Source of the DNA: Helicobacter pylori
Lineage (GTDB): Bacteria; Campylobacterota; Campylobacteria; Campylobacterales; Helicobacteraceae
Direction: 5' to 3'
Length of the DNA: 64,000 bases
Assembly: GCF_030323545.1 (NCBI RefSeq)
Contig: NZ_CP122954.1
Coordinates: 806,001 to 870,000, forward strand
Shown: positions 17,994 to 26,981 of the stretch, piece by piece
Position numbering within the stretch: position 1 is the first letter of the stretch
Layout of the letters: every line of letters begins with the position of its first letter
The notes under the pieces: model-generated
The model's input: only the letters and a program-made list of their open reading frames with translations
What the model was told of the DNA's origin: nothing
Database searches by the model: none
Made by a program: the position numbers and the translations under genes

Positions 17994-19324
17994 TATAAAA
18001 TATACTTCACTAAATTTTCATCAGCCACTAAATCCTCTAGCTTTGATTGGACCAACTCTTTAGTGATAGTAACATTTTGCCCCGAATAATCCTCCGCTTC
18101 AAAACTAATGTCTTCTAGCACTTTTTCAATGGTGGTGTGCAACCTTCTAGCGCCTATATCTTCGCTTTTTTGATTGGCGTTATAAGAAAGTTTGGCTAAC
18201 TCTTTGATCGCATCGTCTTCAAACGCAATTCCTACGCTCTCCACTTTTAAAAGGGCTTGGTATTGCTTGATGATAGAGTTTTTAGTTTGGGTTAAAATCA
18301 TATACATGATTTCTTCGGTTAAATCCTCTAACTCCACCCTTAAAGGGAAACGCCCCTGCAATTCAGGGATCAAATCGCTCGGTTTAGAAAGATGAAAAGC
18401 CCCGGCTGCAATGAATAAAATATGCTCTGTTTTAATAGAGCCATACTTCGTATTCACCACACTCCCCTCTACAATCGGCAACAAATCCCTTTGAACCCCC
18501 TCTTTACTAGGATCTTGACGGCCTCCTTCTTTAGAGCTTACAGCGATCTTATCAATTTCATCAATAAAAATCACCCCTGAACTTTCCGCGCGCTTCAAAC
18601 CCTCCATTTTAATGGCTTCGCCATCTAAAAGCGTGTCGCTAATTTCTGCCTTTAGGGCTTCTTTAGCCTCTTTAACGCTTAAAGTTTTTTTGACTTTATC
18701 ATGTTCTTTATGGAAAACCTTAATCAAGTTTTCTTGAACCCTTAAAATTTCAGGTGGCACATTAGAATCAATCTCTATGCTTTTTTTACGCACTTCAATT
18801 TCAATTTCTCGGCTATCCAACTCGCCTTGCGCGATTCTTTGTTGCATTTTTAAAAGGCTGTTAGCGTATTCTTGTTTTTTTTCTTCGCTCACGCCACTAG
18901 GCAAGGGGGGTAGGAGTTTTTTAGCGATTTTTTCTATAACCGCTTCTTCAATCTTATCTTTTAATTTTTCTTTATGCTCATTTTCCACTAAAAGCACGCT
19001 GTTATTGACTAAATCCCTCACCATAGACTCCACATCGCGCCCCACAAAACCCACTTCTGTGTATTTGCTCGCTTCCACTTTCACAAAGGGGAGTTCCATG
19101 ATTTTTGCTATTCTTCTTGCGATTTCAGTTTTACCCACGCCAGTAGAGCCAATCATCAAAATGTTTTTAGGCGTGATTTCTTCTTGTAAGGATTTTTCCA
19201 GTTGTAAACGCCTGTAACGATTCCTAAAAGCGATAGCGATAGACTTTTTAGCTTCCTTTTGCCCAATAATATATTCATCTAAATAAGCGACAATTTCTCG
19301 TGGGGTCATATTCAATTTAGACAT
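17993..19324 (-). CDS. hslU: HslU, ATPase of the HslUV protease
   Basis: A 443-residue AAA+ protein. Walker A is GSTGVGKTE (residues 59-67), [15 protein letters not shown] follows, and Walker B is [11 protein letters not shown]. The C-terminal [22 protein letters not shown] is the sensor-2 region, and the protein ends in LVKYIL, the tail that docks into HslV. The I domain in the middle is Lys/Glu-rich. HslU unfolds substrates and feeds them to HslV. The start codon overlaps the last base of hslV, which fits translational coupling and a balanced 1:1 complex. Confidence 0.97.
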   Translation of the reverse strand: MSKLNMTPREIVAYLDEYIIGQKEAKKSIAIAFRNRYRRLQLEKSLQEEITPKNILMIGSTGVGKTEIARRIAKIMELPFVKVEASKYTEVGFVGRDVESMVRDLVNNSVLLVENEHKEKLKDKIEEAVIEKIAKKLLPPLPSGVSEEKKQEYANSLLKMQQRIAQGELDSREIEIEVRKKSIEIDSNVPPEILRVQENLIKVFHKEHDKVKKTLSVKEAKEALKAEISDTLLDGEAIKMEGLKRAESSGVIFIDEIDKIAVSSKEGGRQDPSKEGVQRDLLPIVEGSVVNTKYGSIKTEHILFIAAGAFHLSKPSDLIPELQGRFPLRVELEDLTEEIMYMILTQTKNSIIKQYQALLKVESVGIAFEDDAIKELAKLSYNANQKSEDIGARRLHTTIEKVLEDISFEAEDYSGQNVTITKELVQSKLEDLVADENLVKYIL

Positions 19325-19866
19325 TAAAGCTCCAAAATTTTAATATTCGTGTTGGTGTAAATGCAAAGATCCCCTGCGATTTTTAAGGACTCTTCTACAA
19401 GTTTTCTGGGCTCTAAATGAGCGAAATTATCTAAAGCCCTAGCCGCGCTTAAAGCGTAATTCCCCCCACTCCCAATAGCAGCGATCTTATTGTCTTCAGC
19501 CTCTAAAACATCGCCCGTGCCGCTCAAAATGAAAATGTGATCCAAATTTAAAACGATCATCATCGCTTCCAGTCGGCGTAAATACTTATCTTTGCGCCAT
19601 TCTTTGCTGAAATCCACCACGCTTTTAAACAAATCCCCTTTTTTGCTCTCTAAAATGCGTTCAAACATATCAAACAAACTAAAAGCGTCCGCAGTGCTCC
19701 CGGCAAATCCGCTTAAAACCTGGTTGTGGTACAAGCTTCTGATTTTTGTCGCATTGGCTTTGACCACGCAATTACCCAAAGTTACCTGCCCATCGCCTCC
19801 AATGAGCGCGAACTTCTTGCCCCCCATCTCCCCTCTATAGCCTAGAATCGTCGTCGCTTCAAACAT
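19324..19866 (-). CDS. hslV: HslV, proteolytic subunit of HslUV
   Basis: A 180-residue Ntn hydrolase. The catalytic N-terminal Thr lies in [12 protein letters not shown], so four residues, not just Met, must be removed to expose TTIL. This short leader is unlike E. coli HslV, where only Met is cut off. Further family marks are the GGDGQVTLG loop and [14 protein letters not shown]. HslV forms the two-ring chamber capped by HslU. The gene begins 3 bases after the rplI stop and ends at the hslU start. Confidence 0.96.
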   Translation of the reverse strand: MFEATTILGYRGEMGGKKFALIGGDGQVTLGNCVVKANATKIRSLYHNQVLSGFAGSTADAFSLFDMFERILESKKGDLFKSVVDFSKEWRKDKYLRRLEAMMIVLNLDHIFILSGTGDVLEAEDNKIAAIGSGGNYALSAARALDNFAHLEPRKLVEESLKIAGDLCIYTNTNIKILEL

Positions 19867-19869
19867 TTT

Positions 19870-20319
19870 CTACTCAGCCACCACATCAATTTTAAACACG
19901 CCCACAACCCCAAATCCGAGCTTGACTTCAATCTCATAAATCCCTGTGCTTTTAATCGGGTGTTTGAGCTCAATGTCTTTTTTATCTAAATCCAAATTCG
20001 CATGCTGTTCTTTCAAACGCTCCGTGATTTCTTCCTTAGTGATCGCTCCAAATAAAGAGCCGTTCGCACCGACTTTTTTATGGATAGTCAGCGTGATGGT
20101 TTGTAAGGTTTCTACCATTTGCAATTTTTGCACCTTTTCTAGGGCTTCTTTTTCAGCTTTCTTTTTAACTTCGGCTTTGTATTTGTTGATCACTTCGTTA
20201 GTGGCGAGTTTGGCTTTTTGGTTAGCGATTAGAAAGTTATTCCCATAGCCATCCTTAACCTCACACACTTCACCCGCTTTGCCTAAATTTTTCACATCTT
20301 CTAGTAATAGAACCTTCAT
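19870..20319 (-). CDS. rplI: 50S ribosomal protein L9
   Basis: A 149-residue protein with the L9 N-terminal signature [18 protein letters not shown]...DGYGNNFLI, the central Lys/Glu-rich helix, and the C-terminal domain with [10 protein letters not shown]9 binds 23S rRNA at the base of the L1 stalk and helps keep the reading frame. It is the first gene of the operon running to csd6, with a GGGG ribosome-binding site just upstream and a TATAAT promoter box at 20351-20356. Confidence 0.97.
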   Translation of the reverse strand: MKVLLLEDVKNLGKAGEVCEVKDGYGNNFLIANQKAKLATNEVINKYKAEVKKKAEKEALEKVQKLQMVETLQTITLTIHKKVGANGSLFGAITKEEITERLKEQHANLDLDKKDIELKHPIKSTGIYEIEVKLGFGVVGVFKIDVVAE

Positions 20320-20350
20320 TACATCCCCTTTAAGTTTTAAGTAGTTTGTA

Positions 20351-20356
20351 ATTATA
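20351..20356 (-). promoter_or_regulatory. -10 box for the rplI operon
   Basis: The minus strand reads GAGTATAATTAC. The predicted start is near 20344, 25 bases before the rplI ATG. It is the only good sigma-80 box ahead of the rplI-hslV-hslU-era-csd6 cluster. Confidence 0.6.
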
Positions 20357-20381
20357 CTCTTTATTTTAATAAGTTGGGTTT

Positions 20382-20711
20382 TTATTGCCTGTTCCTACCA
20401 CCCATCTGTTTTTCTAAAGCCTGTTTGATCAACCCCAAACAATAAGGGATATCCTCTTTTGTTTTTAGTTTGACTTCTATGTTTCCAACGCATGAATGAC
20501 CGATATTGGAAACATCTCTAATCTTTAGTTTTTCCTTTATTTCACCTTGCAACTCAGAAAATTCAATTTTTAACATCAATGTTAATTCATCTTTTGAGGG
20601 AACAATGCTCGTAAAAATGGTGTCAAACTTATAAGTTATATATGCTTTCGTAAAGCTTTCGGCGATCTTTTCATCAAAAGCTTTAATCTTTTCTCTTAAA
20701 ATATCAAACAA
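20382..20711 (-). pseudogene. DUF5655-like C-terminal domain, split from the DUF262 protein
   Basis: A 109-codon open frame that begins mid-domain. Its sequence (KAYITYKFDTIFTSIVP, DVSNIGHSCVGNIEVKL, LIKQALEKQ) matches the DUF5655 predicted transport/PDDEXK-associated domain that normally ends DUF262-DUF1524 proteins. The frame continues upstream without a start as KAYDLSSYKFSSHSRELFDIL, joining the end of the gene at 20744-22483. Adding one A to the A6 run near 20760 would make a single protein. I therefore read this as the detached tail of one broken gene and not a gene of its own. Confidence 0.7.
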
Positions 20712-20743
20712 TTCCCTTGAATGAGAGCTAAACTTATAAGAGC

Positions 20744-22483
20744 TTAAATCATAAGCCTTTTTTCTCTTTTTCCTTTCTGTTTATATTTCTCTAATGTTTC
20801 TGCATCTAGATTGTGGTAAGTCCAAATCTTTAAAGCCCAATCCGCTAAATCATTAGCTCTTTTTTCAATCTCTTTTTCGCCAAAAGATTCTAAATCCCTC
20901 AAACCCTGATTGAGTCTCAACGGGCTTTGTTTGAAGCCCTTCTCCATATCTCTTTTTTCTTGGAAAGATTTGTTACTATACTCTTTGTTATAACCGGTTA
21001 GAGTGAGATTGCCTATTGTGTGGAGGTATTTATCATGTATTGCTTGAAAATTTTCACCAAGATCCCTTTTCCATTCTAAGTTAAGGGTTTTAGGCATGAT
21101 GTGTTCTATAGTGCATTCCTTAGTATTGACCGGCTCTTTTGTGTCAAAATTTTCTAACCTTTCAAAAAAGTATTCCTTTTTTCCAAACTTATAAAAATTT
21201 ATCGTAATAAAAAGCTTTTTAAACTCATCATTGTTTGGGAATCTTTGTTTTTCTGTCAGATAGCCAAAATGCGCTTTTAGGCTTTTAAAATATTCATCTT
21301 TTTGGATGTGCTTTGTAAAAGAGAGAAAGACTTTATTGAGACTATTTGTGCCAAGCCCGCACACCGCCCTTCTGCAAATATAGCTCTCTGTTAAATAGAT
21401 AGTAGGGATAAAATCAGCCTTGGATAAAACCCCATCGCTATAATCGCTATAAAGCTCTAGTAATAGCGGATAGATCACATCCATCTCTAAATCCACCAAA
21501 AAACTTAAAGCCTTGTTTAAATCTTTATCGGCTTCTTTTTTGAATGCAATCTGGCAAAAATACCCGCAATATTTTTGCAAATCTTTTAGTAAATCCTCTA
21601 TTTCTATCCTCTCTTTTTGCTGATAATCCTTGAAAGCTTCATAAACTCTTTTCTCATTGGGAATTTTTCCTATTTTGATCGTGAGATAGTGCCTGACAAA
21701 TTTACTAAACAAATCCTCTCTCTTACTCTGTTTCTTACTCTGTTTCTCACTCTGTTTAAAATCTTCCTCCATAGCCCTCCAATATTGATTATAAAAATCT
21801 TCCCGTTTTCCAACCTCTGTTTCCATTATGATATAGTTTCTGAGCAAATCCGCTTGCGTGAGTTCGATACCTTTTGAGTTCATGCTCTCAAAAATAAGTT
21901 GAGGATCATCTTTTCCTTTTTCTAAAGCAATCCAAACTATCATGAGTTTTTTTAATCCTTTAAAAATCGTTTCTAGTTTGTCGGTGTTTTTACGGATCCA
22001 TTCTTCAAATAATTCAAAATTTTCCATTATTTTTAACGAAGGCTCGCTCGGTTTTCTTCTGTCTTTATCAATCAAAGATAGCAGGGTATCTTTATCAGAC
22101 TCTGAGAGGATGAGTCTGAATTTCTTATCGCCGTCCTTATCGCTATTGATAAGATAGTGATCCTCTATTTCTTTACGCTCAACTTCATCGTTTAAATGAT
22201 CCCTCAAAGCGATGAGTAAAATCGTGATAGTGGTGAGCCTTTGTTGGCCATCAATAATGAGTAATGTATTGTTAGAGTGTGTAATATTATCTAGCACATA
22301 CAAAATAGAACCGATAAAATGCCCATCCATCTTATCATTTCCACCAATTTTTATAATATCATCCCATAATTGCTTGCATTGCTCCTTTTCCCAACTATAC
22401 AATCTCTGATAGATGGGAATGACCAATTGATTCTTTTGATTTTCTTTAATAAAATTTAATAGTGTGGTTGCCTTTGCTTCCAT
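20744..22483 (-). CDS. GmrSD-like DUF262/DUF1524 defence protein (frameshifted before its C-terminal domain)
   Basis: The start at ATG 22483 has a clear GGAG site and gives 579 residues (MEAKATTLLNFIKENQ...). The DUF262 domain has QLVIPIYQRLYSW and the nucleotide-binding motif IDGQQRLTTITILL near residues 75-90. The DUF1524 domain has the HNH-like motif TIEHIMPKTLNLEW and HTIGNLTLTGYN. Such proteins include the type IV restriction enzyme GmrSD, which attacks modified phage DNA. The frame ends at KREKRLMI, and the missing C-terminal DUF5655 domain lies in another frame just downstream. A 12-base tandem repeat lies inside the gene. It sits alone between rplI and glnA, consistent with a captured defence gene. 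Confidence 0.8.
   Translation of the reverse strand: MEAKATTLLNFIKENQKNQLVIPIYQRLYSWEKEQCKQLWDDIIKIGGNDKMDGHFIGSILYVLDNITHSNNTLLIIDGQQRLTTITILLIALRDHLNDEVERKEIEDHYLINSDKDGDKKFRLILSESDKDTLLSLIDKDRRKPSEPSLKIMENFELFEEWIRKNTDKLETIFKGLKKLMIVWIALEKGKDDPQLIFESMNSKGIELTQADLLRNYIIMETEVGKREDFYNQYWRAMEEDFKQSEKQSKKQSKREDLFSKFVRHYLTIKIGKIPNEKRVYEAFKDYQQKERIEIEDLLKDLQKYCGYFCQIAFKKEADKDLNKALSFLVDLEMDVIYPLLLELYSDYSDGVLSKADFIPTIYLTESYICRRAVCGLGTNSLNKVFLSFTKHIQKDEYFKSLKAHFGYLTEKQRFPNNDEFKKLFITINFYKFGKKEYFFERLENFDTKEPVNTKECTIEHIMPKTLNLEWKRDLGENFQAIHDKYLHTIGNLTLTGYNKEYSNKSFQEKRDMEKGFKQSPLRLNQGLRDLESFGEKEIEKRANDLADWALKIWTYHNLDAETLEKYKQKGKREKRLMI
21721..21756 (-). repeat. 12-base tandem repeat, three copies, inside the DUF262 gene
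   Basis: Units TCTTACTCTGTT at 21721-21732 and 21733-21744, and TCTCACTCTGTT at 21745-21756 (plus strand). They code for KQSEKQSKKQSK on the minus strand. Copy-number change would keep the frame. Confidence 0.85.
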
Positions 22484-22569
22484 AATAACACTCCTTGATT
22501 TAGCGGATTTTACCGCATGCATCTTAATAAAACTTGATACAGATTTTACTTTTTTTACCCCATAAATGC

Positions 22570-22575
22570 TATAAT
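22570..22575 (+). promoter_or_regulatory. -10 box for glnA
   Basis: TATAAT in the context GCTATAATCACC. The predicted start is near 22583, giving a leader of about 38 bases before the glnA ATG at 22621, with an AAAGGTGG ribosome-binding site. Confidence 0.6.
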
Positions 22576-22620
22576 CACCCCTATCAATCAAACTCAATTC
22601 ATAACAATTAAAGGTGGTTA

Positions 22621-24066
22621 ATGGTAGTAAGAACTCAAAATAGTGAAAGCAAGATCAAAGAGTTTTTTGAATTTTGCAAAGAAAATGAAGTGGAATTTGT
22701 GGATTTTAGATTCAGCGATATTAAAGGCACTTGGAATCATATCGCTTATTCTTTTGGGGCTTTAACGCATGGCATGTTTAAAGAGGGGATTCCTTTTGAT
22801 GCGAGTTCTTTTAAGGGATGGCAAGGCATTGAACACTCTGATATGATTTTGACCCCCGATTTGGTGCGTTATTTCATTGACCCTTTTAGCGCGGATGTGA
22901 GCGTGGTCGTGTTTTGCGATGTGTATGATGTGTATAAAAACCAACCTTATGAGAAATGCCCTAGAAGTATCGCTAAAAAAGCCTTACAACATTTAAAAGA
23001 TTCAGGTTTGGGCGATGTGGCTTATTTTGGCGCGGAGAATGAATTTTTTATCTTTGATTCCATTAAAATTAAAGACGCTTCTAACTCACAATACTACGAA
23101 GTGGATAGCGAAGAGGGCGAATGGAATAGAGATAAGAGCTTTGAAAATGGCGTGAATTTTGGCCATAGACCGGGCAAGCAAGGGGGCTATATGCCTGTGC
23201 CGCCAACGGATACGATGATGGATATTCGCACTGAAATTGTGAAAGTCTTAAACCAAGTGGGGTTAGAAACTTTTGTCGTCCATCATGAAGTCGCGCAAGC
23301 GCAAGGCGAAGTGGGCGTGAAATTTGGGGATTTAGTGGAAGCCGCTGACAATGTCCAAAAACTCAAATACGTGGTTAAAATGGTCGCCCATTTAAACGGC
23401 AAAACCGCCACTTTCATGCCAAAACCTTTATACGGGGATAACGGGAGCGGGATGCACACCCATGTAAGTATTTGGAAAAACAACGAAAACCTTTTTAGCG
23501 GCGAAACTTACAAGGGCTTGAGTGAGTTGGCGTTGCATTTTTTAGGGGGAGTGTTGCACCACGCTAGAGGGTTAGCCGCTTTCACTAACGCTTCCACTAA
23601 TTCTTACAAACGCTTAATTCCAGGCTATGAAGCCCCATCTATTTTGACTTATTCGGCTAATAACAGGAGCGCGAGCGTGCGCATCCCTTATGGGATTTCT
23701 AAAAACAGCGCGAGGTTTGAATTCAGATTCCCGGATAGCTCATCAAACCCCTACTTGGCTTTTGCAGCGATTTTAATGGCAGGTATGGATGGCGTTAAAA
23801 ACAAGATTGATCCCGGCGAAGCGATGGATATTAACCTTTTCAAATTGACTTTAGATGAAATCAGAGAAAAGGGTATCAAACAAATGCCCCACACTTTAAG
23901 GCGATCGTTAGAAGAAATGCTAGCCGATAAGCAGTATTTAAAAGATAGTCAAGTCTTTAGCGAAGAATTTATTCAAGCCTATCAGTCTCTTAAATTCAAC
24001 GCTGAAGTGTTCCCATGGGAGAGCAAACCCCATCCTTTTGAATTTATCACCACTTATTCATGCTAA
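22621..24066 (+). CDS. glnA: Glutamine synthetase type I
   Basis: A 481-residue enzyme with full GS-I layout: [16 protein letters not shown] N-terminal beta-grasp region ([11 protein letters not shown]), metal site [22 protein letters not shown], and [19 protein letters not shown]. It makes glutamine from glutamate, ammonia and ATP, which matters in an organism flooded with ammonia by urease. The usual adenylylation loop NLYDLP is replaced here by NLFKLT, so the tyrosine that receives AMP is a phenylalanine. This is known for H. pylori and means that form of regulation is absent. The start at 22621 is set by the AAAGGTGG site. A short hairpin at 24109-24124 may end the transcript. Confidence 0.97.
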   Translation: MVVRTQNSESKIKEFFEFCKENEVEFVDFRFSDIKGTWNHIAYSFGALTHGMFKEGIPFDASSFKGWQGIEHSDMILTPDLVRYFIDPFSADVSVVVFCDVYDVYKNQPYEKCPRSIAKKALQHLKDSGLGDVAYFGAENEFFIFDSIKIKDASNSQYYEVDSEEGEWNRDKSFENGVNFGHRPGKQGGYMPVPPTDTMMDIRTEIVKVLNQVGLETFVVHHEVAQAQGEVGVKFGDLVEAADNVQKLKYVVKMVAHLNGKTATFMPKPLYGDNGSGMHTHVSIWKNNENLFSGETYKGLSELALHFLGGVLHHARGLAAFTNASTNSYKRLIPGYEAPSILTYSANNRSASVRIPYGISKNSARFEFRFPDSSSNPYLAFAAILMAGMDGVKNKIDPGEAMDINLFKLTLDEIREKGIKQMPHTLRRSLEEMLADKQYLKDSQVFSEEFIQAYQSLKFNAEVFPWESKPHPFEFITTYSC

Positions 24067-24362
24067 AACAATGAGCGGGTCAATAATCCCATTTTAAAAA
24101 TTTAGAATAAGGCAAAAATGCCTTGTTCTTAAAAAAAGTGGTTGGAAAAATTTATTTTCTTTGCTTTTTAAATAAGTCTTACTTAACGCTCTTTAATCTT
24201 TAAAAAGGGGTTTTTAACTTTATTGTTTATGTAAAACCCATTTTTTAAGTGGATAGAGAGCGTTTGAAACAACACCCCTAAAACCCCAACTAAACCCAGT
24301 GTCGGTTTAGTCAGTGTGGTAATGGCTATCAAAGTCTTTGAGCGTGTAACGTGCTTCTTTCT
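24067..24362. other. Intergenic stretch between glnA and the small lipoprotein gene
   Basis: No convincing gene. It holds a 6-base-pair hairpin with an AAAA loop at 24109-24124 just after glnA (possible weak terminator). It also holds a perfect 8-base-pair stem with a 7-base loop at 24289-24311, placed to act downstream of the minus-strand lipoprotein gene; neither is followed by a proper U run. The rest is A/T-rich. Confidence 0.5.
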
Positions 24363-24479
24363 CTACAAACAAGCGTCTTTAACACAAGCAACACGCAAAG
24401 CGTCAAAATAAGTCCCAACGCTAGCGCAACCGCCGAGTAAAGACGCTCCAATAAACACGCTATTTCTAATGGTTTTCAT
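24363..24479 (-). CDS. Small putative lipoprotein (HP0511-like)
   Basis: A 38-residue protein from ATG 24479 with an AAAGGAT ribosome-binding site. The first 18 residues are a lipoprotein signal (MKTIRNSVFIGASLLGGC) with lipobox LLGGC, so Cys18 would be lipidated and the mature peptide only about 21 residues, with two further Cys. I recognise it only as the small conserved H. pylori lipoprotein at this position, and no function is known. The longer frame start at 24557 would bury the signal peptide and is rejected. Confidence 0.65.
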   Translation of the reverse strand: MKTIRNSVFIGASLLGGCASVGTYFDALRVACVKDACL

Positions 24480-24814
24480 TTTATATCCTTTTGTTCTAAA
24501 ATTTTTTAATAACTCAAATACTTTAATCATGCGTTTATGATAGTTAAGATTTATCATTAAACAAAAAGTAAATAAAACTCAAAACAACTGAAATAACGCC
24601 CTAAATCCAAAAACAGAAACGCTACCCTTTGTAATCTTAGATAATTTTTGCTATAATAAAGCCCTAACTGAAATTGTTCGTTTTATTTTAGTTAGGCTCC
24701 TTGAATTGAAATTATAGATGGGTTTTACCACACTAGCCTTGTGTTATTAATCACACAAGGCAAGATTAATCCTTACAAAATAAACTCTTCCAATACAGCA
24801 AAGAATTAAAACAT
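24480..24814. other. Intergenic stretch between the small lipoprotein gene and dapB
   Basis: No protein gene seen. It carries the leader of the lipoprotein gene on the minus strand and, on the plus strand, a promoter box at 24652-24657 followed by two stem-loops (24664-24695 and 24736-24761). These are listed separately as a candidate small RNA. Confidence 0.5.
24664..24765 (+). ncRNA. Candidate small RNA (unproven)
   Basis: A TATAAT box at 24652-24657 (context GCTATAATAAAG) would start a transcript near 24664. The transcript opens with a stem: CTAACTGAAA pairs with TTTTAGTTAG at 24686-24695, including one G-U pair. A linker leads to a perfect 9-base-pair stem, GCCTTGTGT / ACACAAGGC, at 24736-24744 and 24753-24761. 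No open frame of note and no ribosome-binding site are present. The second stem lacks a following U run, so termination is uncertain. The same stem could also serve dapB on the other strand. Confidence 0.35.
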
Positions 24815-25579
24815 TCAACCAAACATCTCGTTGATTTCATATTTTTTAGCGGCTTTATCCTTAAGCCATAGAGCCACTTCTAAAGCCCCTTTAGCAAAAA
24901 TAGATCGGTTAGTCGCCGTATGGCTAAGCTCTATGTATTCGCCCTCTAAATAAAACCCTATCGTGTGCTTCCCGGCAACATCGCCCCCCCTTAAAGCGGC
25001 TATGCCAATGCTTTCTTTAGAGCGCAAACCTTCTCTGTGAGTGGTAAGGGCGTTTTTTTCATCATACCCCCTAGCCTTAGCGCAAGTTTCATACAAACTC
25101 AACGCAGTGCCGCTCGGCGCGTCTTTTTTGAGATTGTGGTGCGTTTCTACAATTTCAATATCCGCATCTTTTAATTTCAAAGAAGCTAAAAAGGCTAATT
25201 GATTGAGCATCGTAATCCCTAAAGACATGTTGTGCGCATGCAAAAGCGGCGCTTTTAAGGCTAATTGTTGCATTTTTTCTAGCGTTTCTTTTTCCAAACC
25301 GGTCGTGCCAGAAACTAAAATTTTAGGGCATTCTAAAAGAGCCTCTAGCAAATTATCCACGCCTTTAGGTAAAGAAAAATCAATCACGCATTCGCATGCC
25401 CTCACAAACGCTTTTAAATCATTGGTTACTAAAGGGGCGCACGAAAAAGAACTGAAATCCGTTTCGCATTTTTGCCTGACAAACACGCTAGATAGCTCTA
25501 ATCCCTTATACCCCCCTTTTAATTCTTCTAAAAGCAGTTTCCCTATACGACCGCTCGCTCCATAAACACCGATTTTCAT
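24815..25579 (-). CDS. dapB: 4-hydroxy-tetrahydrodipicolinate reductase
   Basis: A 254-residue enzyme. The Rossmann start is [14 protein letters not shown], the middle has [11 protein letters not shown], and the DapB signature is [19 protein letters not shown], with catalytic His and Lys. The C-terminal part carries the substrate-site [26 protein letters not shown] region. DapB makes tetrahydrodipicolinate in the lysine/meso-DAP route, feeding cell-wall synthesis. The gene starts 21 bases after glcD. Length is typical. Confidence 0.97.
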   Translation of the reverse strand: MKIGVYGASGRIGKLLLEELKGGYKGLELSSVFVRQKCETDFSSFSCAPLVTNDLKAFVRACECVIDFSLPKGVDNLLEALLECPKILVSGTTGLEKETLEKMQQLALKAPLLHAHNMSLGITMLNQLAFLASLKLKDADIEIVETHHNLKKDAPSGTALSLYETCAKARGYDEKNALTTHREGLRSKESIGIAALRGGDVAGKHTIGFYLEGEYIELSHTATNRSIFAKGALEVALWLKDKAAKKYEINEMFG

Positions 25580-25600
25580 GCGCTTTCCTTGCTTTTAACC

Positions 25601-26980
25601 TTACAACCCCATTTTAAAAGGGTTTAAAATATTATTAGGATCAAGGGCTTTTTTAATATTCCTAAAAAGCTCCATTTCACTCTGATTGAACGCTAAAGGC
25701 ATGAATTTGGCTTTAGACAAGCCTATGCCATGCTCCCCACTTAAAGTCCCCTCCAAACTAATAGCGGCCTGAAAAATCTCTTCCATAGCCTTATGCCCTT
25801 TTTCTAAATCCCTTTTAGGATCTTCTAGCATGATATTCACATGCACATTGCCATCGCCCGTATGCCCAAAGCAAGGGATTTTAAAGCCGTATTTTTGGCT
25901 TATTTTAGCGACTTCTTGCAACAAACTCGGCAAACTCGCCCTAGGAACGGTCACATCTTCATTCAATTTCTTTTTACCATAAACGCTAATACTTTGGGAA
26001 GCATTACGCCTTGAAAACCACAGATCTTGTTCTTCTTGTTCGTTTTGAGCGATCTTAAAACCCACGCACCCATTGGCTTTGAAATGCTTTTCTATTTCAT
26101 TGAGTTGCCATGCAATCTGCTCTTTAACCACGCCATCCACTTGAGTGATGAGTATCGCTCCAGCGTCTTTGGGTAAGCCTTTAGAAAATCGTTCTTCAAC
26201 CGCCTTGATGCTCAAATTATCCAAAAATTCCATCGCCACAGGCGTAACGCCGCTGCTCATTGTCTTATAAACGGCGTTCATGGCGTCTTCAATATGGTTA
26301 AAAACGCCCATCGCGCTTTGTTTTAGGGGCGGTTTGGCTAAAAGCTTTAAAGTGATTTCAGAAATCACGCCCAAACACCCCTCACTAGCGATCATCAGCC
26401 CTGCAACATTAAAGCCTGCGACATCTTTGATCGTTTTTTTGCCTGCCCTTATGATTTCACCATTCGCTAAAACCACCCTTAAAGCCATGACATAATCTTT
26501 CGTAATGCCGTATTTAGCCGCACGCATGCCACCGGCGTTTTCAGCGACATTCCCCCCTAAAGTGCTTTGATTTTCACTCGCTGGATCTGGGGGGTAGAAG
26601 AGATTCAATTTTTCCACTTCGTTTTGGAAATGCTTGTTAATCACGCCCGGCTCGACTCTAGCGATTAAATTTTTAGTGTCAATCTCTAAAATCTTATCCA
26701 AGTGCTTTTCCACGCTTAAAACTAGCCCCCCGCTCACGCTCAACGCCCCCCCTGTAAAACCGCTCCCAGCCCCCCTAGGCACAACGATGATACGATGCTC
26801 GTTGCAATATTTTAAAATCTGGCTGATTTCTTGCTCGTTTTTAGGGAAAATCACACCGCTAGGCAAATGCCTTTCTTTGGTAGCGTCATAGCAATAAGCG
26901 TTCAAATGCGCTAAATCAGTGAAAAAATCCTCTCCCCCTACTAGGTTTTTAAAATATTGGATGTGTTGCTTCTCTAACAT
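25601..26980 (-). CDS. glcD: FAD-linked oxidase, GlcD family
   Basis: A 459-residue flavoprotein. The FAD-binding loop is PRGAGSGFTGGAL near residue 71, followed by the PPDPASENQSTLGGNVAENAGG region and, at the C-terminus, GHTGDGNVHVN and SGEHGIG. This matches the GlcD subunit of glycolate oxidase and related D-2-hydroxyacid (D-lactate) dehydrogenases (HP0509). It probably oxidises a 2-hydroxyacid and passes electrons into the respiratory chain. glcE and glcF partners are not adjacent, so the exact substrate cannot be read from context. It ends 21 bases before dapB and starts 1 base after the pgbA stop. Confidence 0.9.
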   Translation of the reverse strand: MLEKQHIQYFKNLVGGEDFFTDLAHLNAYCYDATKERHLPSGVIFPKNEQEISQILKYCNEHRIIVVPRGAGSGFTGGALSVSGGLVLSVEKHLDKILEIDTKNLIARVEPGVINKHFQNEVEKLNLFYPPDPASENQSTLGGNVAENAGGMRAAKYGITKDYVMALRVVLANGEIIRAGKKTIKDVAGFNVAGLMIASEGCLGVISEITLKLLAKPPLKQSAMGVFNHIEDAMNAVYKTMSSGVTPVAMEFLDNLSIKAVEERFSKGLPKDAGAILITQVDGVVKEQIAWQLNEIEKHFKANGCVGFKIAQNEQEEQDLWFSRRNASQSISVYGKKKLNEDVTVPRASLPSLLQEVAKISQKYGFKIPCFGHTGDGNVHVNIMLEDPKRDLEKGHKAMEEIFQAAISLEGTLSGEHGIGLSKAKFMPLAFNQSEMELFRNIKKALDPNNILNPFKMGL

Positions 26981-26981
26981 G

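Noticed and set aside
24109..24180. Possible AapA-like small toxic peptide after glnA (SGWKNLFSLLFK-like reading)
   Set aside because: The frame has no start codon and no ribosome-binding site; the likeness is only a Trp-Lys plus hydrophobic pattern.
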